Assembly: GCA_021783175.1 (NCBI GenBank)
Contig: JAJXUF010000034.1
Location: 1 to 29,190, forward strand
Direction: 5' to 3'
Source of the DNA: Pseudomonadota bacterium
Lineage (GTDB): Bacteria; Pseudomonadota; Gammaproteobacteria; Acidiferrobacterales; UBA6901
DNA: 29,190 bases
The notes beneath the pieces were generated by a model. The model ran no database searches. It saw nothing but the letters and a program-made list of their open reading frames with translations, and had not been told where the DNA came from. A program made the position numbers and the translations under genes. This document shows, in pieces, positions 17,910 through 26,097 of the stretch. The stretch's first letter is position 1. Each line of letters opens with the position of its first letter.

Positions 17910-19402
17910 GGGGTTGTCACCGAATTGACAATGGAGCGCACCAATGGCAACAAGTCGCCTGCCATCAGGCCGCGTTCGCCCTCCGCGGCGCTGGCCTCAT
18001 CACCCGCGCGCGCATGACACCAAACGCCAAGACGCGCTGCATCCGCCGCTTTCAGCCCCTGGGCCAGCAATCCGGCGATGATGCCCGTCAGCACGTCTCC
18101 AGTGCCTCCGCTCGCCATACCGGGATTACCGGCGTCACACAACCAGGCCGGCGCCGTTGCCGGTTCCGTCACCAGGCTTCCTGATCCCTTGAGAACACAT
18201 ACCGCCGAAAAACGATCAGCCAAGGCGTGCGCCGAGGCCAGTCTGTCGGCCTGAATATCAATTGCGCCGCATCCTAACAGTCTGCCTGCTTCACCCGGAT
18301 GCGGTGTTAGAACCCACTCACGGCGAGCAACCGGATTGGCGGCGAGCAGATTCAGCGCATCGGCATCGACCACCACTGGATGGTCGCTGTCCAGTACGGC
18401 CGCGAAAAGCTCCCTGCCCCATTCGGACTGACCAAGACCGGGACCGATGGCGATGATATTCGCTTCGGGCAAAAGCCGGCGCAGCTCGCGCGCACTGGAA
18501 ACGGCATGCACCATGAGTTCAGGCCGTGCCGCGTTGAGGCCAGCCGCGTGCAGCGGGTGGGTTGCGATCGTAACCAGGCCTGCACCCACGCGGTAGGCGG
18601 CTTCGCCCGCCAGACGTGCTGCGCCACCCATGCCGGGCTGCCCGCCGACCACCAGCACGCGTCCGGCGTCGCCCTTGTGCACGTGACGCGGGCGCGGATG
18701 CAGCAATCCATGCAGCGAGCCGGGCGTGATGCGCCGCGCCAGCGCCGGCACATCGGCGAATACTTCCGGCGGCAACGCCAGTCCATCGAAATAAATACGG
18801 CCACATTGCTCGCGCCCGCACCCGGTGAACATTCCGACCTTGAGCCCAATGAAGGTGACGGTACCGGCTGCCCGTACCGCTGCCCCGAGAATTCGGCCGG
18901 TATCCGCGTGCAGCCCGGACGGTAAATCCAAGGACAAAACGGGTGCGCCGCAGGCATTCACCGCCGCGATGACTTCAAGCCACTCTCCTTGAACCTCGCG
19001 CTCCAGGCCGGTTCCGAAGATTGCGTCGACGACAAGATCCACATGTGCGAGCAATTCCGCGCCAAACGGCTTAAGTGTCCCGCCAGCGGACAGCCACTGG
19101 TCGCGCGCTCGGGCGGTGTCCCCGCGCAAGCGCTGCACATCACTGATATACATGACTTCTGGCACCAGGCCTGCCTGAAGCGCGCACCGTGCCAGCACGT
19201 AACCGTCACCACCATTGTTACCCGGACCGCACACTACTGCGACGCGCCGCGCGCGCGGCCACAGACGCCGCAAAAGGCCAAACGCCCCTGCACCGGCACG
19301 CTCCATCAGAGCCCCGTCCGCGAGGGCTGGGAGCTGTGCCGCCCGCCGGTCAATCTCGCGCGTTTGCGCGACACCGTACAATGCTTCGGGCAGGCATTCC
19401 AT
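17906..19402 (-). CDS. nnrD: Bifunctional NAD(P)HX epimerase / ADP-dependent dehydratase
   Basis: Repairs hydrated NADH and NADPH: the N-terminal YjeF_N domain (NnrE) epimerises R to S forms and the C-terminal ribokinase-like domain (NnrD) dehydrates the S form using ADP. The epimerase motif GPGNNGGDGY is at residues 59-68. The dehydratase half has VVVDADALNLLA, LTPHPGEAGRLLG and the phosphate-binding loop SGGTGDVLTGIIAGLLAQG. I chose the ATG at 19402 (498 residues) because it gives the usual N-terminus; the frame continues upstream to 19474 into queG. The start lies 19 bp from the divergent queG ATG. Its stop overlaps tsaE. Confidence 0.95.
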   Translation of the reverse strand: MECLPEALYGVAQTREIDRRAAQLPALADGALMERAGAGAFGLLRRLWPRARRVAVVCGPGNNGGDGYVLARCALQAGLVPEVMYISDVQRLRGDTARARDQWLSAGGTLKPFGAELLAHVDLVVDAIFGTGLEREVQGEWLEVIAAVNACGAPVLSLDLPSGLHADTGRILGAAVRAAGTVTFIGLKVGMFTGCGREQCGRIYFDGLALPPEVFADVPALARRITPGSLHGLLHPRPRHVHKGDAGRVLVVGGQPGMGGAARLAGEAAYRVGAGLVTIATHPLHAAGLNAARPELMVHAVSSARELRRLLPEANIIAIGPGLGQSEWGRELFAAVLDSDHPVVVDADALNLLAANPVARREWVLTPHPGEAGRLLGCGAIDIQADRLASAHALADRFSAVCVLKGSGSLVTEPATAPAWLCDAGNPGMASGGTGDVLTGIIAGLLAQGLKAADAARLGVWCHARAGDEASAAEGERGLMAGDLLPLVRSIVNSVTTP

Positions 19403-19421
19403 GGCGCTATGATAGATACTT
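19403..19421. promoter_or_regulatory. 19-bp divergent spacer with shared near-palindromic -10
   Basis: The element CTATGATAG (19407-19415) reads TATGAT toward queG and TATCAT toward nnrE/D. Seventeen bp behind the minus-strand -10 is TTGGAG; the plus-strand -35 (TTCGGG) is poor. Start sites six to seven bases past each box would fall on or beside both ATGs, implying leaderless or nearly leaderless messages. Confidence 0.35.
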
Positions 19422-20528
19422 ATGGTTGCTTCTCCAATGCAAGAAATTGACTTCGACCGGCTTGCGCACAACATCAGGGCATGGGCGCGCGACCTCGGAT
19501 TCGATCAGGCCGGCATCGCCGATGTGGCACTTGCCGACGATGAGCATCGTCTCATCAACTGGCTTGCCGAGGGACAACACGGAGAGATGGGCTATATGGC
19601 ACGGCATGGCACACGCCGCAGCCGGCCTTCTGATCTGGTGGCAGGAACCGTGCGGGTGATTTCGGTGCGCTTGAACTATCTTCCGCCGGATGCCGCCGAT
19701 ATGGCGTGCGTGCTGGTCGACCCCGCGCTCGCCTACATTGCGCGCTACGCCCTGGGGCGTGACTACCATAAAGTCGTACGTTCGCGCTTGCAGACGCTTG
19801 CGCAACGCATCCAGGCGGAAGTTGGAACGTTCGGCTACCGGGCGTTCTGCGACAGTGCTCCAGTTTTGGAAAAACCGCTGGCACGCAATGCGGGCTTGGG
19901 ATGGATCGGCAAGCACACCAATCTCATCAGTCCTGGCGTCGGCTCATGGTACTTCCTGGGTGAACTCTATACCGATCTTCCGCTGCCGGTCGACCCGGCA
20001 AGCGGCGATCATTGTGGCACCTGCCGCCGCTGCATCGATGCCTGCCCGACACAGGCGATTGTCGCCCCCTACCAGCTCGATGCGCGGCGCTGCATATCCT
20101 ACCTGACTATCGAGTTGCACGGCTCGATACCTCAGGAACTGCGACCACTCATCGGCAACCGCATTTTTGGCTGTGATGATTGTCAGCTGGTCTGCCCCTG
20201 GAACCGCTTTGCGCAACCCAGCTCGGTTGCCGAATTCGCACCCCGCCAAGGCCTGGACGCACCGGCGCTTTCCACTTTATTTGCCTGGACGCAGCCCGAA
20301 TTCGATGAGCGTACGCACGGCTCGCCGATCCGGCGCATCGGCTACGAGCGCTGGCTGCGCAACATTGCCGTTGCGCTGGGAAATGCGCCAACCAGCGCAC
20401 AGACGATTGCGGCGCTGGAAACCCGCGCCTGCGACGCTTCCGCCTTGGTTCGCGAACACGTGCAATGGGCGCTGGCGCAACAGCGGCTGCGTTCCACGCC
20501 AGAGGTAACTGGGTGCCAGCCTAACTAA
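19422..20528 (+). CDS. queG: Epoxyqueuosine reductase QueG
   Basis: Cobalamin- and Fe-S-dependent enzyme that reduces epoxyqueuosine to queuosine in tRNA, the last step of Q synthesis. The 368-residue product has the N-terminal DUF1730 region with RLNYLPP and YALGRDYHKVVRSRLQ, then DSAPVLEKPLARNAGLGWIG, two 4Fe-4S clusters using C198/C201/C204/C208 (CGTCRRCIDACPTQAI) and C251/C254/C258 (CDDCQLVCPWN), plus a C-terminal HEAT-like repeat region. An in-frame ATG at 19437 is a possible alternative start; neither has a Shine-Dalgarno sequence. It converges on orn with a small hairpin between the stops. Confidence 0.95.
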   Translation: MVASPMQEIDFDRLAHNIRAWARDLGFDQAGIADVALADDEHRLINWLAEGQHGEMGYMARHGTRRSRPSDLVAGTVRVISVRLNYLPPDAADMACVLVDPALAYIARYALGRDYHKVVRSRLQTLAQRIQAEVGTFGYRAFCDSAPVLEKPLARNAGLGWIGKHTNLISPGVGSWYFLGELYTDLPLPVDPASGDHCGTCRRCIDACPTQAIVAPYQLDARRCISYLTIELHGSIPQELRPLIGNRIFGCDDCQLVCPWNRFAQPSSVAEFAPRQGLDAPALSTLFAWTQPEFDERTHGSPIRRIGYERWLRNIAVALGNAPTSAQTIAALETRACDASALVREHVQWALAQQRLRSTPEVTGCQPN

Positions 20529-20530
20529 CT

Positions 20531-20548
20531 CGCAACAGGCGGGTTGCG
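20531..20548. terminator. Small hairpin between convergent queG and orn
   Basis: CGCAAC / GTTGCG forms a perfect 6-bp stem with a 6-base loop three bases after the queG TAA. There is no T run on either side, so it is a weak candidate terminator or a 3'-end protecting hairpin. Confidence 0.3.
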
Positions 20549-20592
20549 CGCCAAACGGCAGCGGCAAGGCTCCTGATACGACAATGCGCTGA

Positions 20593-21141
20593 CTATGACA
20601 ATCGCAGGAAGTGCTCGCGGTAGTACTTGAGCTCAGAAATGGACTCCAAAATGTCTTGCAGCGCCTGATGGGTGTTCTTTTTCTCAAAACCTGCGCACAA
20701 CCCCGGGCGCCAGCGCTTCACCAGCTCCTTGAGCGAGCTTACGTCCAAGTTGCGGTAATGAAGCCAGGATTCCAATTCGGGCATAAAGCGCGCGAGAAAG
20801 CGTCGGTCCTGACAAATACTGTTGCCGCAGAGCGGAGATCGGTTTTTGGGCACGTGGCGCTGGATGAATGCGAGTGTCTGCTTTTCGGCATCCGCCTCGC
20901 TCAATGTGGAGGCACGCACGCGCTCGATCAAACCGCTTGCTCCATGAGTACGCTTGTTCCAATCATCCATGCCCGCCAGCACCTCCTCGCTTTGGTGAAC
21001 CGCGAGTACCGGACCCTGCGCGACAATATTGAGTTCGCCGTCCGTGATGACGGTCGCGATCTCGATGATGCAATCGGAATGCGGGTTGAGCCCGGTCATC
21101 TCGAGGTCAATCCACACCAGGGCATTGGGGTCCTGGGGCAT
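20593..21141 (-). CDS. orn: Oligoribonuclease
   Basis: DEDDh 3'-5' exonuclease that degrades diribonucleotides, including pGpG from cyclic-di-GMP turnover; commonly essential in proteobacteria. The start is the ATG at 21141 with GGGAG seven bases upstream ([20 protein letters not shown]), giving 182 residues; E. coli Orn has 181. The motifs are complete: D and E in [28 protein letters not shown], and H with D in [18 protein letters not shown]. The open frame continues 22 codons upstream, but without a better start. It is divergent from the M48 peptidase gene with 64 bp between the starts. Confidence 0.97.
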   Translation of the reverse strand: MPQDPNALVWIDLEMTGLNPHSDCIIEIATVITDGELNIVAQGPVLAVHQSEEVLAGMDDWNKRTHGASGLIERVRASTLSEADAEKQTLAFIQRHVPKNRSPLCGNSICQDRRFLARFMPELESWLHYRNLDVSSLKELVKRWRPGLCAGFEKKNTHQALQDILESISELKYYREHFLRLS

Positions 21142-21205
21142 GCGTTTTCTCCCGCTTTTGCTTGGTGTTAAACTGCGTCCAATCCAATCATAACATTCCC
21201 GAGCC

Positions 21206-22450
21206 ATGAATAGTTTCTCCTATCTTTTTCTCGCCGCACTGGCCGCGATGCTCGTTGCGCAGTTCTGGCTTGCCCGACGCCAAATGGGCTGCGTGCTGGC
21301 CCACCGTGCCCAGGTTCCCCAGCCGTTTAACGGCAAGATCGACCTGGAAGCACACAGCAAGGCGGCCGACTACACCGTTGCAAAGACGCGACTGGGCCTG
21401 ATCGACGACGCCGTCGGCGCAGGACTGACATGGTTGTGGACGCTCGGAGGGGGCCTTAATCTGCTGGATCGCGCGTGGCAAACCCTTCACCACGGCACAG
21501 TGGTGACCGGTACCCTGTTCATTGTCAGCACCTTTCTCATCATGGGTGCCCTGGATCTGCCATTTTCAGTTTACCAAACCTTCGTTCTCGAAGAGCGGTT
21601 CGGCTTCAACAAAACCACGGCAAAGCTGTTTATTGTCGACCTGGTGAAGCAGGCCCTACTGCTGTTCGTGATCGGTACTCCGCTCATTGTCGCGGTGCTT
21701 TGGCTGATGGAACGCATGGGAACGCACTGGTGGCTCTATGTCTGGGCATTGTGGACCGCGTTCACGCTCCTTATGGTCTGGGCCTTTCCCGCAGTTATCG
21801 CCCCGCTTTTCAATAAGTTCTCCCCGCTCAAGGATGATGCGGTCAGGAAGCGCATTCAGGCGCTGCTTGAACGCACCGGATTCCGCAGCCGCGGCATTTT
21901 TGTCATGGACGGTTCGCGCCGTTCGGCGCACGGGAATGCCTATTTCACAGGCTTCGGAAAGAACAAGAGGATCGTTTTCTTTGATACCCTGCTTGAGACC
22001 CTGGGGGAAGGTGAAATCGAAGCGGTGCTGGCGCACGAACTGGGCCACTTCAAGCGCCACCATATCATCAAGCGCATGGCCATGACCTTCACTCTCAGTC
22101 TGGCCGGTCTTTATCTTCTGGGCTGGCTGATGCAACAACCATGGTTCTACCACGGACTCGGCGTGGGACAGCCCTCCACCTACGAGGCACTGATGCTGTT
22201 CCTCGTTGTCGGACCGGTATTCACGTTTTTTCTCCAGCCCGTGCGGGCTTGGAGTTCCCGCCGCCACGAGTTCGAAGCTGACACCTATGCCATCCAACAG
22301 GCCGACGCCCAGTCCATGATCAATGCGCTGGTCAAACTATACCGCGATAATGCCAGTACGCTGACGCCCGATCCGGTATATTCCGCATTTTATGATTCGC
22401 ATCCGCCGGCACCGGTGCGCATAGCGCATCTGCAGACGCTCACAACGTGA
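21206..22450 (+). CDS. M48 family CAAX-type (Ste24-like) membrane metallopeptidase
   Basis: Integral inner-membrane zinc protease of 414 residues. It has the CAAX_prenyl_protease_1 N-terminal region with several hydrophobic helices, including [20 protein letters not shown] and FGFNKTT, the zinc motif HELGH (H277, E278, H281) and the third ligand E357 in EFEADTYA. Eukaryotic Ste24 trims prenylated CAAX proteins; bacterial members lack that substrate and are thought to act in membrane protein quality control, so the substrate here is unknown. It is longer than HtpX (about 290) and matches the Ste24 layout. The cytochrome c gene follows closely on the same strand. Confidence 0.9.
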   Translation: MNSFSYLFLAALAAMLVAQFWLARRQMGCVLAHRAQVPQPFNGKIDLEAHSKAADYTVAKTRLGLIDDAVGAGLTWLWTLGGGLNLLDRAWQTLHHGTVVTGTLFIVSTFLIMGALDLPFSVYQTFVLEERFGFNKTTAKLFIVDLVKQALLLFVIGTPLIVAVLWLMERMGTHWWLYVWALWTAFTLLMVWAFPAVIAPLFNKFSPLKDDAVRKRIQALLERTGFRSRGIFVMDGSRRSAHGNAYFTGFGKNKRIVFFDTLLETLGEGEIEAVLAHELGHFKRHHIIKRMAMTFTLSLAGLYLLGWLMQQPWFYHGLGVGQPSTYEALMLFLVVGPVFTFFLQPVRAWSSRRHEFEADTYAIQQADAQSMINALVKLYRDNASTLTPDPVYSAFYDSHPPAPVRIAHLQTLTT

Positions 22451-22486
22451 AACACTAATCCGTACGCAAAAATGGAGCCCAACTTC

Positions 22487-22795
22487 ATGCTTAAATTAAT
22501 CGCTTCTGCCCTAATTCTCGCCGCCACACCAATTGCGGCCAACGCCTCCGCCATGCTGCTCGGCAATGCGCAACATGGAAAAAAGCTATATCAGGCGGAG
22601 TGCGCCGCATGCCATGCTCAGCAGTTCGGCGGCGACGGTTCCACTATCTTCACACGCAAGGGTCGGCACGTTCACACTATAGAAGGCCTGATCGGCCAGG
22701 TAGGCCGCTGCAATCAGCAGCTCAACAAGCAGCTCAGTAGCAGCGACCAGCATGATATCGTGAAATACCTTAACGAAACTTATTACAAGTTCTGA
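22487..22795 (+). CDS. Small periplasmic c-type cytochrome
   Basis: The start is the ATG at 22487, not 22472, because GGAG sits nine bases upstream of it and it gives a clean signal peptide (MLKLIASALILAATPIAANA). The mature part of about 80 residues carries one heme c site, CAACH (C39, C42, H43), and the conserved FGGDGSTIFTRKGR and VKYLNETYYKF. No Met follows the heme site, so the usual Met sixth ligand is missing; H61, H63, C75 and H89 are the only obvious alternatives. It resembles short cytochromes I recall from other betaproteobacteria but cannot name. It lies 36 bp after the M48 gene and 18 bp before phhB. Confidence 0.85.
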   Translation: MLKLIASALILAATPIAANASAMLLGNAQHGKKLYQAECAACHAQQFGGDGSTIFTRKGRHVHTIEGLIGQVGRCNQQLNKQLSSSDQHDIVKYLNETYYKF

Positions 22796-22813
22796 TTTGT
22801 ACGGAGGTCGATA

Positions 22814-23149
22814 GTGGCAGAACTCGTATACAGGCACTGCAAAGCATGTGAACAGGGGGAGCCGGCACTTTCCGCCGCACAGTCGGCCGAGTTCCTTGCG
22901 CAGATACCAGGATGGTCCCTCGCCACCAACGCCACGCACATCGAGCGCACCTACCGCTTCAAGAATTATTACGAGACTATGGCATTCGTCAACGCGCTTG
23001 CCTGGATCGCGCACCGCGAGGATCACCACCCGGATATCGAAGTCGGCTACAACCGCTGTCATGTGCGTTACAGCACACATTCGGTGAAGGGGCTATCGGA
23101 AAATGACTTCATCTGCGCCGCCAAGATCAATCGCCTTTTCGACGAATAA
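22814..23149 (+). CDS. phhB: 4a-hydroxytetrahydrobiopterin dehydratase (pterin-4a-carbinolamine dehydratase)
   Basis: Dehydrates 4a-hydroxytetrahydropterin so the cofactor can be recycled. The GTG start (22814) has GGAGG well placed upstream; the product is 111 residues. The fingerprint is present: W34 in IPGWSL, then EDHHPDIEVGYNRCHVRYSTHS with active-site H71, H72 and H89, and a late D. No phenylalanine hydroxylase gene lies nearby; PCD-like proteins in bacteria lacking one have been linked to molybdopterin metabolism, so the physiological role here is open. It follows the cytochrome c by 18 bp. Confidence 0.94.
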   Translation: MAELVYRHCKACEQGEPALSAAQSAEFLAQIPGWSLATNATHIERTYRFKNYYETMAFVNALAWIAHREDHHPDIEVGYNRCHVRYSTHSVKGLSENDFICAAKINRLFDE

Positions 23150-23175
23150 GTCGGCGCAACGCGCCGTGCGCCGAC
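23150..23175 (+). terminator. Hairpin after phhB
   Basis: Immediately after the phhB TAA there is a perfect 9-bp inverted repeat (GTCGGCGCA / TGCGCCGAC) around an 8-base loop. No T run follows, so it may be a pause or 3'-end stabilising structure rather than a full intrinsic terminator. It separates phhB from the SDR gene. Confidence 0.4.
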
Positions 23176-23201
23176 AGGCTGGCTAACTACATCATCTCGA
23201 T

Positions 23202-23960
23202 ATGAGCCGCGACGGGCGAACAGCATTCGTTACCGGCGGCGGACAGGGAATCGGCAAGGCGATTACCCGCCGCCTGCTAGACAACGGCTTCGCGGTGACC
23301 ATTGCAGAACTGGATATCACTGCCGGACAAGAAACTGCCACCGAACTTGGTGCCACAGGCAGCGTGCGTTTCATCCATGCCGATGTGGCTGACGAGACTT
23401 CAGTTCATCAGGCACTTGCGCAGTCCATCGCGCAATTTGGGCGCCTCGATGTTCTGGTCAACAATGCCGCGATCAGCATCAGCCGGCCAATTACCGAGCT
23501 TACGCTGGACGACTGGAATCATGTTATTGCGGTCAACCTTACCGGCGCCTTCCTTTGCGCGAAGTACGCCGCGCCGGCTCTGCGGCGCAACGCCGGCTCG
23601 ATCATCAATATCGCCTCAACACGCGCACTCATGTCGGAAGCACACACCGAGGCCTACTCCGCGAGCAAAGGTGGGCTTGTTGCTCTCACGCATGCGCTAG
23701 CAGTCAGTCTTGGACCGGAGGTGAGAGTGAATTGCATCAGTCCCGGCTGGATCGACGTGAGTGACTGGCAAAAGCAATCCACGCGCTCTCCCGCAATCCT
23801 TTCAGAGGCGGATCGAAGCCAGCATCCTGTCGGACGCGTCGGCACACCAAATGACATCGCCGCCCTGGTTGCCTATCTAGTGTCGCCCGAAGCGGGTTTT
23901 ATAACGGGACAGAACTTCGTCGTGGACGGCGGCATGACGCGCAAGATGATTTACGTCTGA
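23202..23960 (+). CDS. Short-chain dehydrogenase/reductase (classical SDR)
   Basis: NAD(P)-dependent oxidoreductase of 252 residues with the Rossmann motif TGGGQGIG (11-18), the NNAA structural motif (87-90), N112, and catalytic S139, Y152 and K156 (YSASK). The C-terminal PEAGFITGQNFVVDGGM is the usual SDR ending. The TGxxxGIG pattern argues against a pteridine reductase such as FolM (TGxxxR), so proximity to phhB does not identify the substrate. An acidic residue follows beta-2 (AELD), which suggests NAD(H) preference. There is no clear Shine-Dalgarno before the ATG. Its specific substrate is unknown. Confidence 0.88.
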   Translation: MSRDGRTAFVTGGGQGIGKAITRRLLDNGFAVTIAELDITAGQETATELGATGSVRFIHADVADETSVHQALAQSIAQFGRLDVLVNNAAISISRPITELTLDDWNHVIAVNLTGAFLCAKYAAPALRRNAGSIINIASTRALMSEAHTEAYSASKGGLVALTHALAVSLGPEVRVNCISPGWIDVSDWQKQSTRSPAILSEADRSQHPVGRVGTPNDIAALVAYLVSPEAGFITGQNFVVDGGMTRKMIYV

Positions 23961-23984
23961 GATTGGGTCAAAAACGTCCACTTT

Positions 23985-24194
23985 TCAGGCGTCACCCAAC
24001 CCACGCAACAGCGCATCCAGATCCAGCATGCGTATGGCATCCACGGCAGATTCCAGTGCGCCTTCAGAGCATAGTCCGCTGATAGCGGCATTTTCGTAGC
24101 CGCTCAGGGCGGCTTGCACGCACGCCGCTTTCACCAGTTCCGCGATGTGCCGTTTCTCGTTAGCGGCAAGTCCGCCGTCACAATCTTCATTCAT
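23985..24194 (-). CDS. Small hypothetical alpha-helical protein (69 residues)
   Basis: The start is the ATG at 24194 with GGGAG nine bases upstream (MNEDCDGGLAANEKRHIAEL). The frame is open further upstream but that part is Arg/Cys-rich and lacks family-like character. The protein looks soluble and largely helical, with no signal peptide or membrane segment. Its core AACVQAALSGYENAAISGLC and the following AVDAIRMLDLDALL resemble short conserved proteins I recall from other proteobacteria but cannot name. It lies 82 bp downstream of the ABC exporter on the same strand and converges on the SDR gene. Function unknown. Confidence 0.65.
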   Translation of the reverse strand: MNEDCDGGLAANEKRHIAELVKAACVQAALSGYENAAISGLCSEGALESAVDAIRMLDLDALLRGLGDA

Positions 24195-24276
24195 GGTCTT
24201 TGCTCCCGTACATGCGCATTCTGCCGTGGCGCGCCATTTCAGGCGCCCGCCATGCTGCCGCGTTCGCCAAGCGGCA

Positions 24277-26097
24277 TTAGCCCGCCGCATCACCGAATTG
24301 CAGTGCCGCCAGCCGTGCATACAACCCGCCTTGCGCAATCAGCTGCGCATGCTGCCCGGTGGCCACGATCCGCCCATCATGCATCACAGCAATGCGGTCC
24401 GCCTTGAGCACCGTCGCCAGACGGTGCGCAATAATCAATGTCGTGCGCCCGACCATCAGCCGTTCCAGAGCCTGCTGCACCATGCGCTCACTTTCTGCGT
24501 CGAGCGCACTCGTTGCCTCGTCAAGCAATAATACCGCCGGATCGCGCAGAATCGCGCGCGCAATCGCGATGCGCTGTCGCTGTCCGCCCGACAGGCGAAC
24601 GCCGCGTTCGCCCAGGTAGCTCGCAAAACCATCCGGTAATTTGTCCAGAAACTCGGTTGCATAGGCAGCTTCTGCGGCGGCACGTACTTCCTCGTCAGCG
24701 GCGCCGGGCCTGCCGTAGCGGATATTTTCCCAGGCATCAGCGGCAAAAATCACAGGATCCTGCGGGACCAACCCGATCCGACTGCGAACGACCGCCGGAT
24801 CTGTATCGCGTACGTCGACGCCATCGACAAGCACCCGCCCCGCTTGAGGATCGTAGAAACGCAGGAGAAGTTGAAACACGGTCGTCTTGCCCGCGCCCGA
24901 CGGCCCCACCAGCGCCAAGCGCTCGCCAGCCGCAACACTCAGATCGAAGGCATCCAGCGCTGCCGTGTCAGGACGCGACGGATAACTGAACGTGACATGA
25001 TCGAATGCAAGGTCGCCGCGCGCGGGACTGGGCAGCGGGCGCGGATGTGGCGGCGTGACGATGTCCGGTTGCGTCTGCAGCAATTCCATCAGGCGTTCTG
25101 CAGCGCCAGCTGCCCGTTGCAGGTCACCGACTACTTCGCTGATTGCGCCGACCGATCCTGCGACCAGCACAGAGTAGAAAAGGAACGCCGACAAGTCACC
25201 GCCGCTGATTCGACCGGTCATAACATCATGGCCGCCGGTCCACAGAATCACTCCGACGGCACCGAACACGAGGAGGATTACGAAGCCGGTTAGAAATGCA
25301 CGCTGGCGAATGCGGCGCGTGGCGGTGATAAAAGCGATCTCCACGCGCTCGCGAAACCGGCGGCGATCGATGTCCTCGTGACAGAACGCCTGCACGGTAC
25401 GGATTCCGTGCAGCGTTTCCTCTCCGAACGCTCCGACATCGGCGATGCGATCCTGGCTGGCACGCGACAGCCGCCGCACGCGCCGCCCGAAAAATATGAT
25501 CGGCACAACAACTAGCGGGACGCCGATCACCACGAGGGCGGTCAGCTTGGGACTGGTGACGGCGAGCATGATCGCCCCGCCCACAAGCAGCAGCAAATTG
25601 CGAAGCGCCAGCGAGGCCGACGATCCGACGACTGTCTCCAACAGCGTAGTATCGGTGGTTAGGCGTGAGAGGATTTCCCCGGTTCGCGCGACCTCGAAGA
25701 ATCCGGGACTCAACGACAGCACGTGATTGAAAACCGCCTGGCGGATATCGGCACTGACACGCTCGCCAATCCAGGAGACCAGATAGAAGCGCGCACCGGT
25801 CGCAATCGCCATGACAACAACGACTAGAAGCATCGCTACGAGCATCAAGTTAAGCATCGCCGGATCGCGACCGGCGAAACCACGATCCACAAGCAGCCTC
25901 AGTCCCTGCCCAACCGCCAGCACAGTGCCAGCCGCGACCACCAGAGCCACCGACGCGGCAATCACCTGTGCCCGGTAGGGCCGCAGAAATCGCAGTATCG
26001 CAACAAGCTCGATCAGCCCCGCACGTACGTGTGGTTCGGATGAGATTTTGACCGGCTTGCGCGTCTGGTCGATGGAGGGTGAACCCTGATTGCTCAC
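24277..26097 (-). CDS. ABC exporter, fused permease/ATPase, MsbA-related
   Basis: Half-transporter of 606 residues expected to work as a homodimer in the inner membrane. A cytoplasmic N-terminal segment of about 35 residues precedes six transmembrane helices (about 35-330) and then the nucleotide-binding domain. The latter has Walker A GPSGAGKT (about 397-404), signature LSGGQRQRIAIARA (about 500-513), Walker B LLLDEATSALD and the switch His in IIAHRL. The permease half (VSWIGERVSADIRQAVFNHV, GEILSRLTTDTTLLE) resembles the MsbA-related family rather than MsbA itself. Cargo is unknown, with lipid or drug possible. The start is GTG (26097) with GGGAAG upstream. Confidence 0.9.
   Translation of the reverse strand: MSNQGSPSIDQTRKPVKISSEPHVRAGLIELVAILRFLRPYRAQVIAASVALVVAAGTVLAVGQGLRLLVDRGFAGRDPAMLNLMLVAMLLVVVVMAIATGARFYLVSWIGERVSADIRQAVFNHVLSLSPGFFEVARTGEILSRLTTDTTLLETVVGSSASLALRNLLLLVGGAIMLAVTSPKLTALVVIGVPLVVVPIIFFGRRVRRLSRASQDRIADVGAFGEETLHGIRTVQAFCHEDIDRRRFRERVEIAFITATRRIRQRAFLTGFVILLVFGAVGVILWTGGHDVMTGRISGGDLSAFLFYSVLVAGSVGAISEVVGDLQRAAGAAERLMELLQTQPDIVTPPHPRPLPSPARGDLAFDHVTFSYPSRPDTAALDAFDLSVAAGERLALVGPSGAGKTTVFQLLLRFYDPQAGRVLVDGVDVRDTDPAVVRSRIGLVPQDPVIFAADAWENIRYGRPGAADEEVRAAAEAAYATEFLDKLPDGFASYLGERGVRLSGGQRQRIAIARAILRDPAVLLLDEATSALDAESERMVQQALERLMVGRTTLIIAHRLATVLKADRIAVMHDGRIVATGQHAQLIAQGGLYARLAALQFGDAAG

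Noticed and set aside
23202..23960. SDR as a pteridine reductase (FolM) because it follows phhB
   Set aside because: The cofactor motif is TGGGQGIG rather than the TGxxxR form typical of that group, so proximity alone does not justify the name.
23964..23999. TTGGGT/ACCCAA inverted repeat between the SDR and small-protein genes
   Set aside because: Only six base pairs with a 24-base loop, overlapping the end of a gene; too weak for a terminator call.
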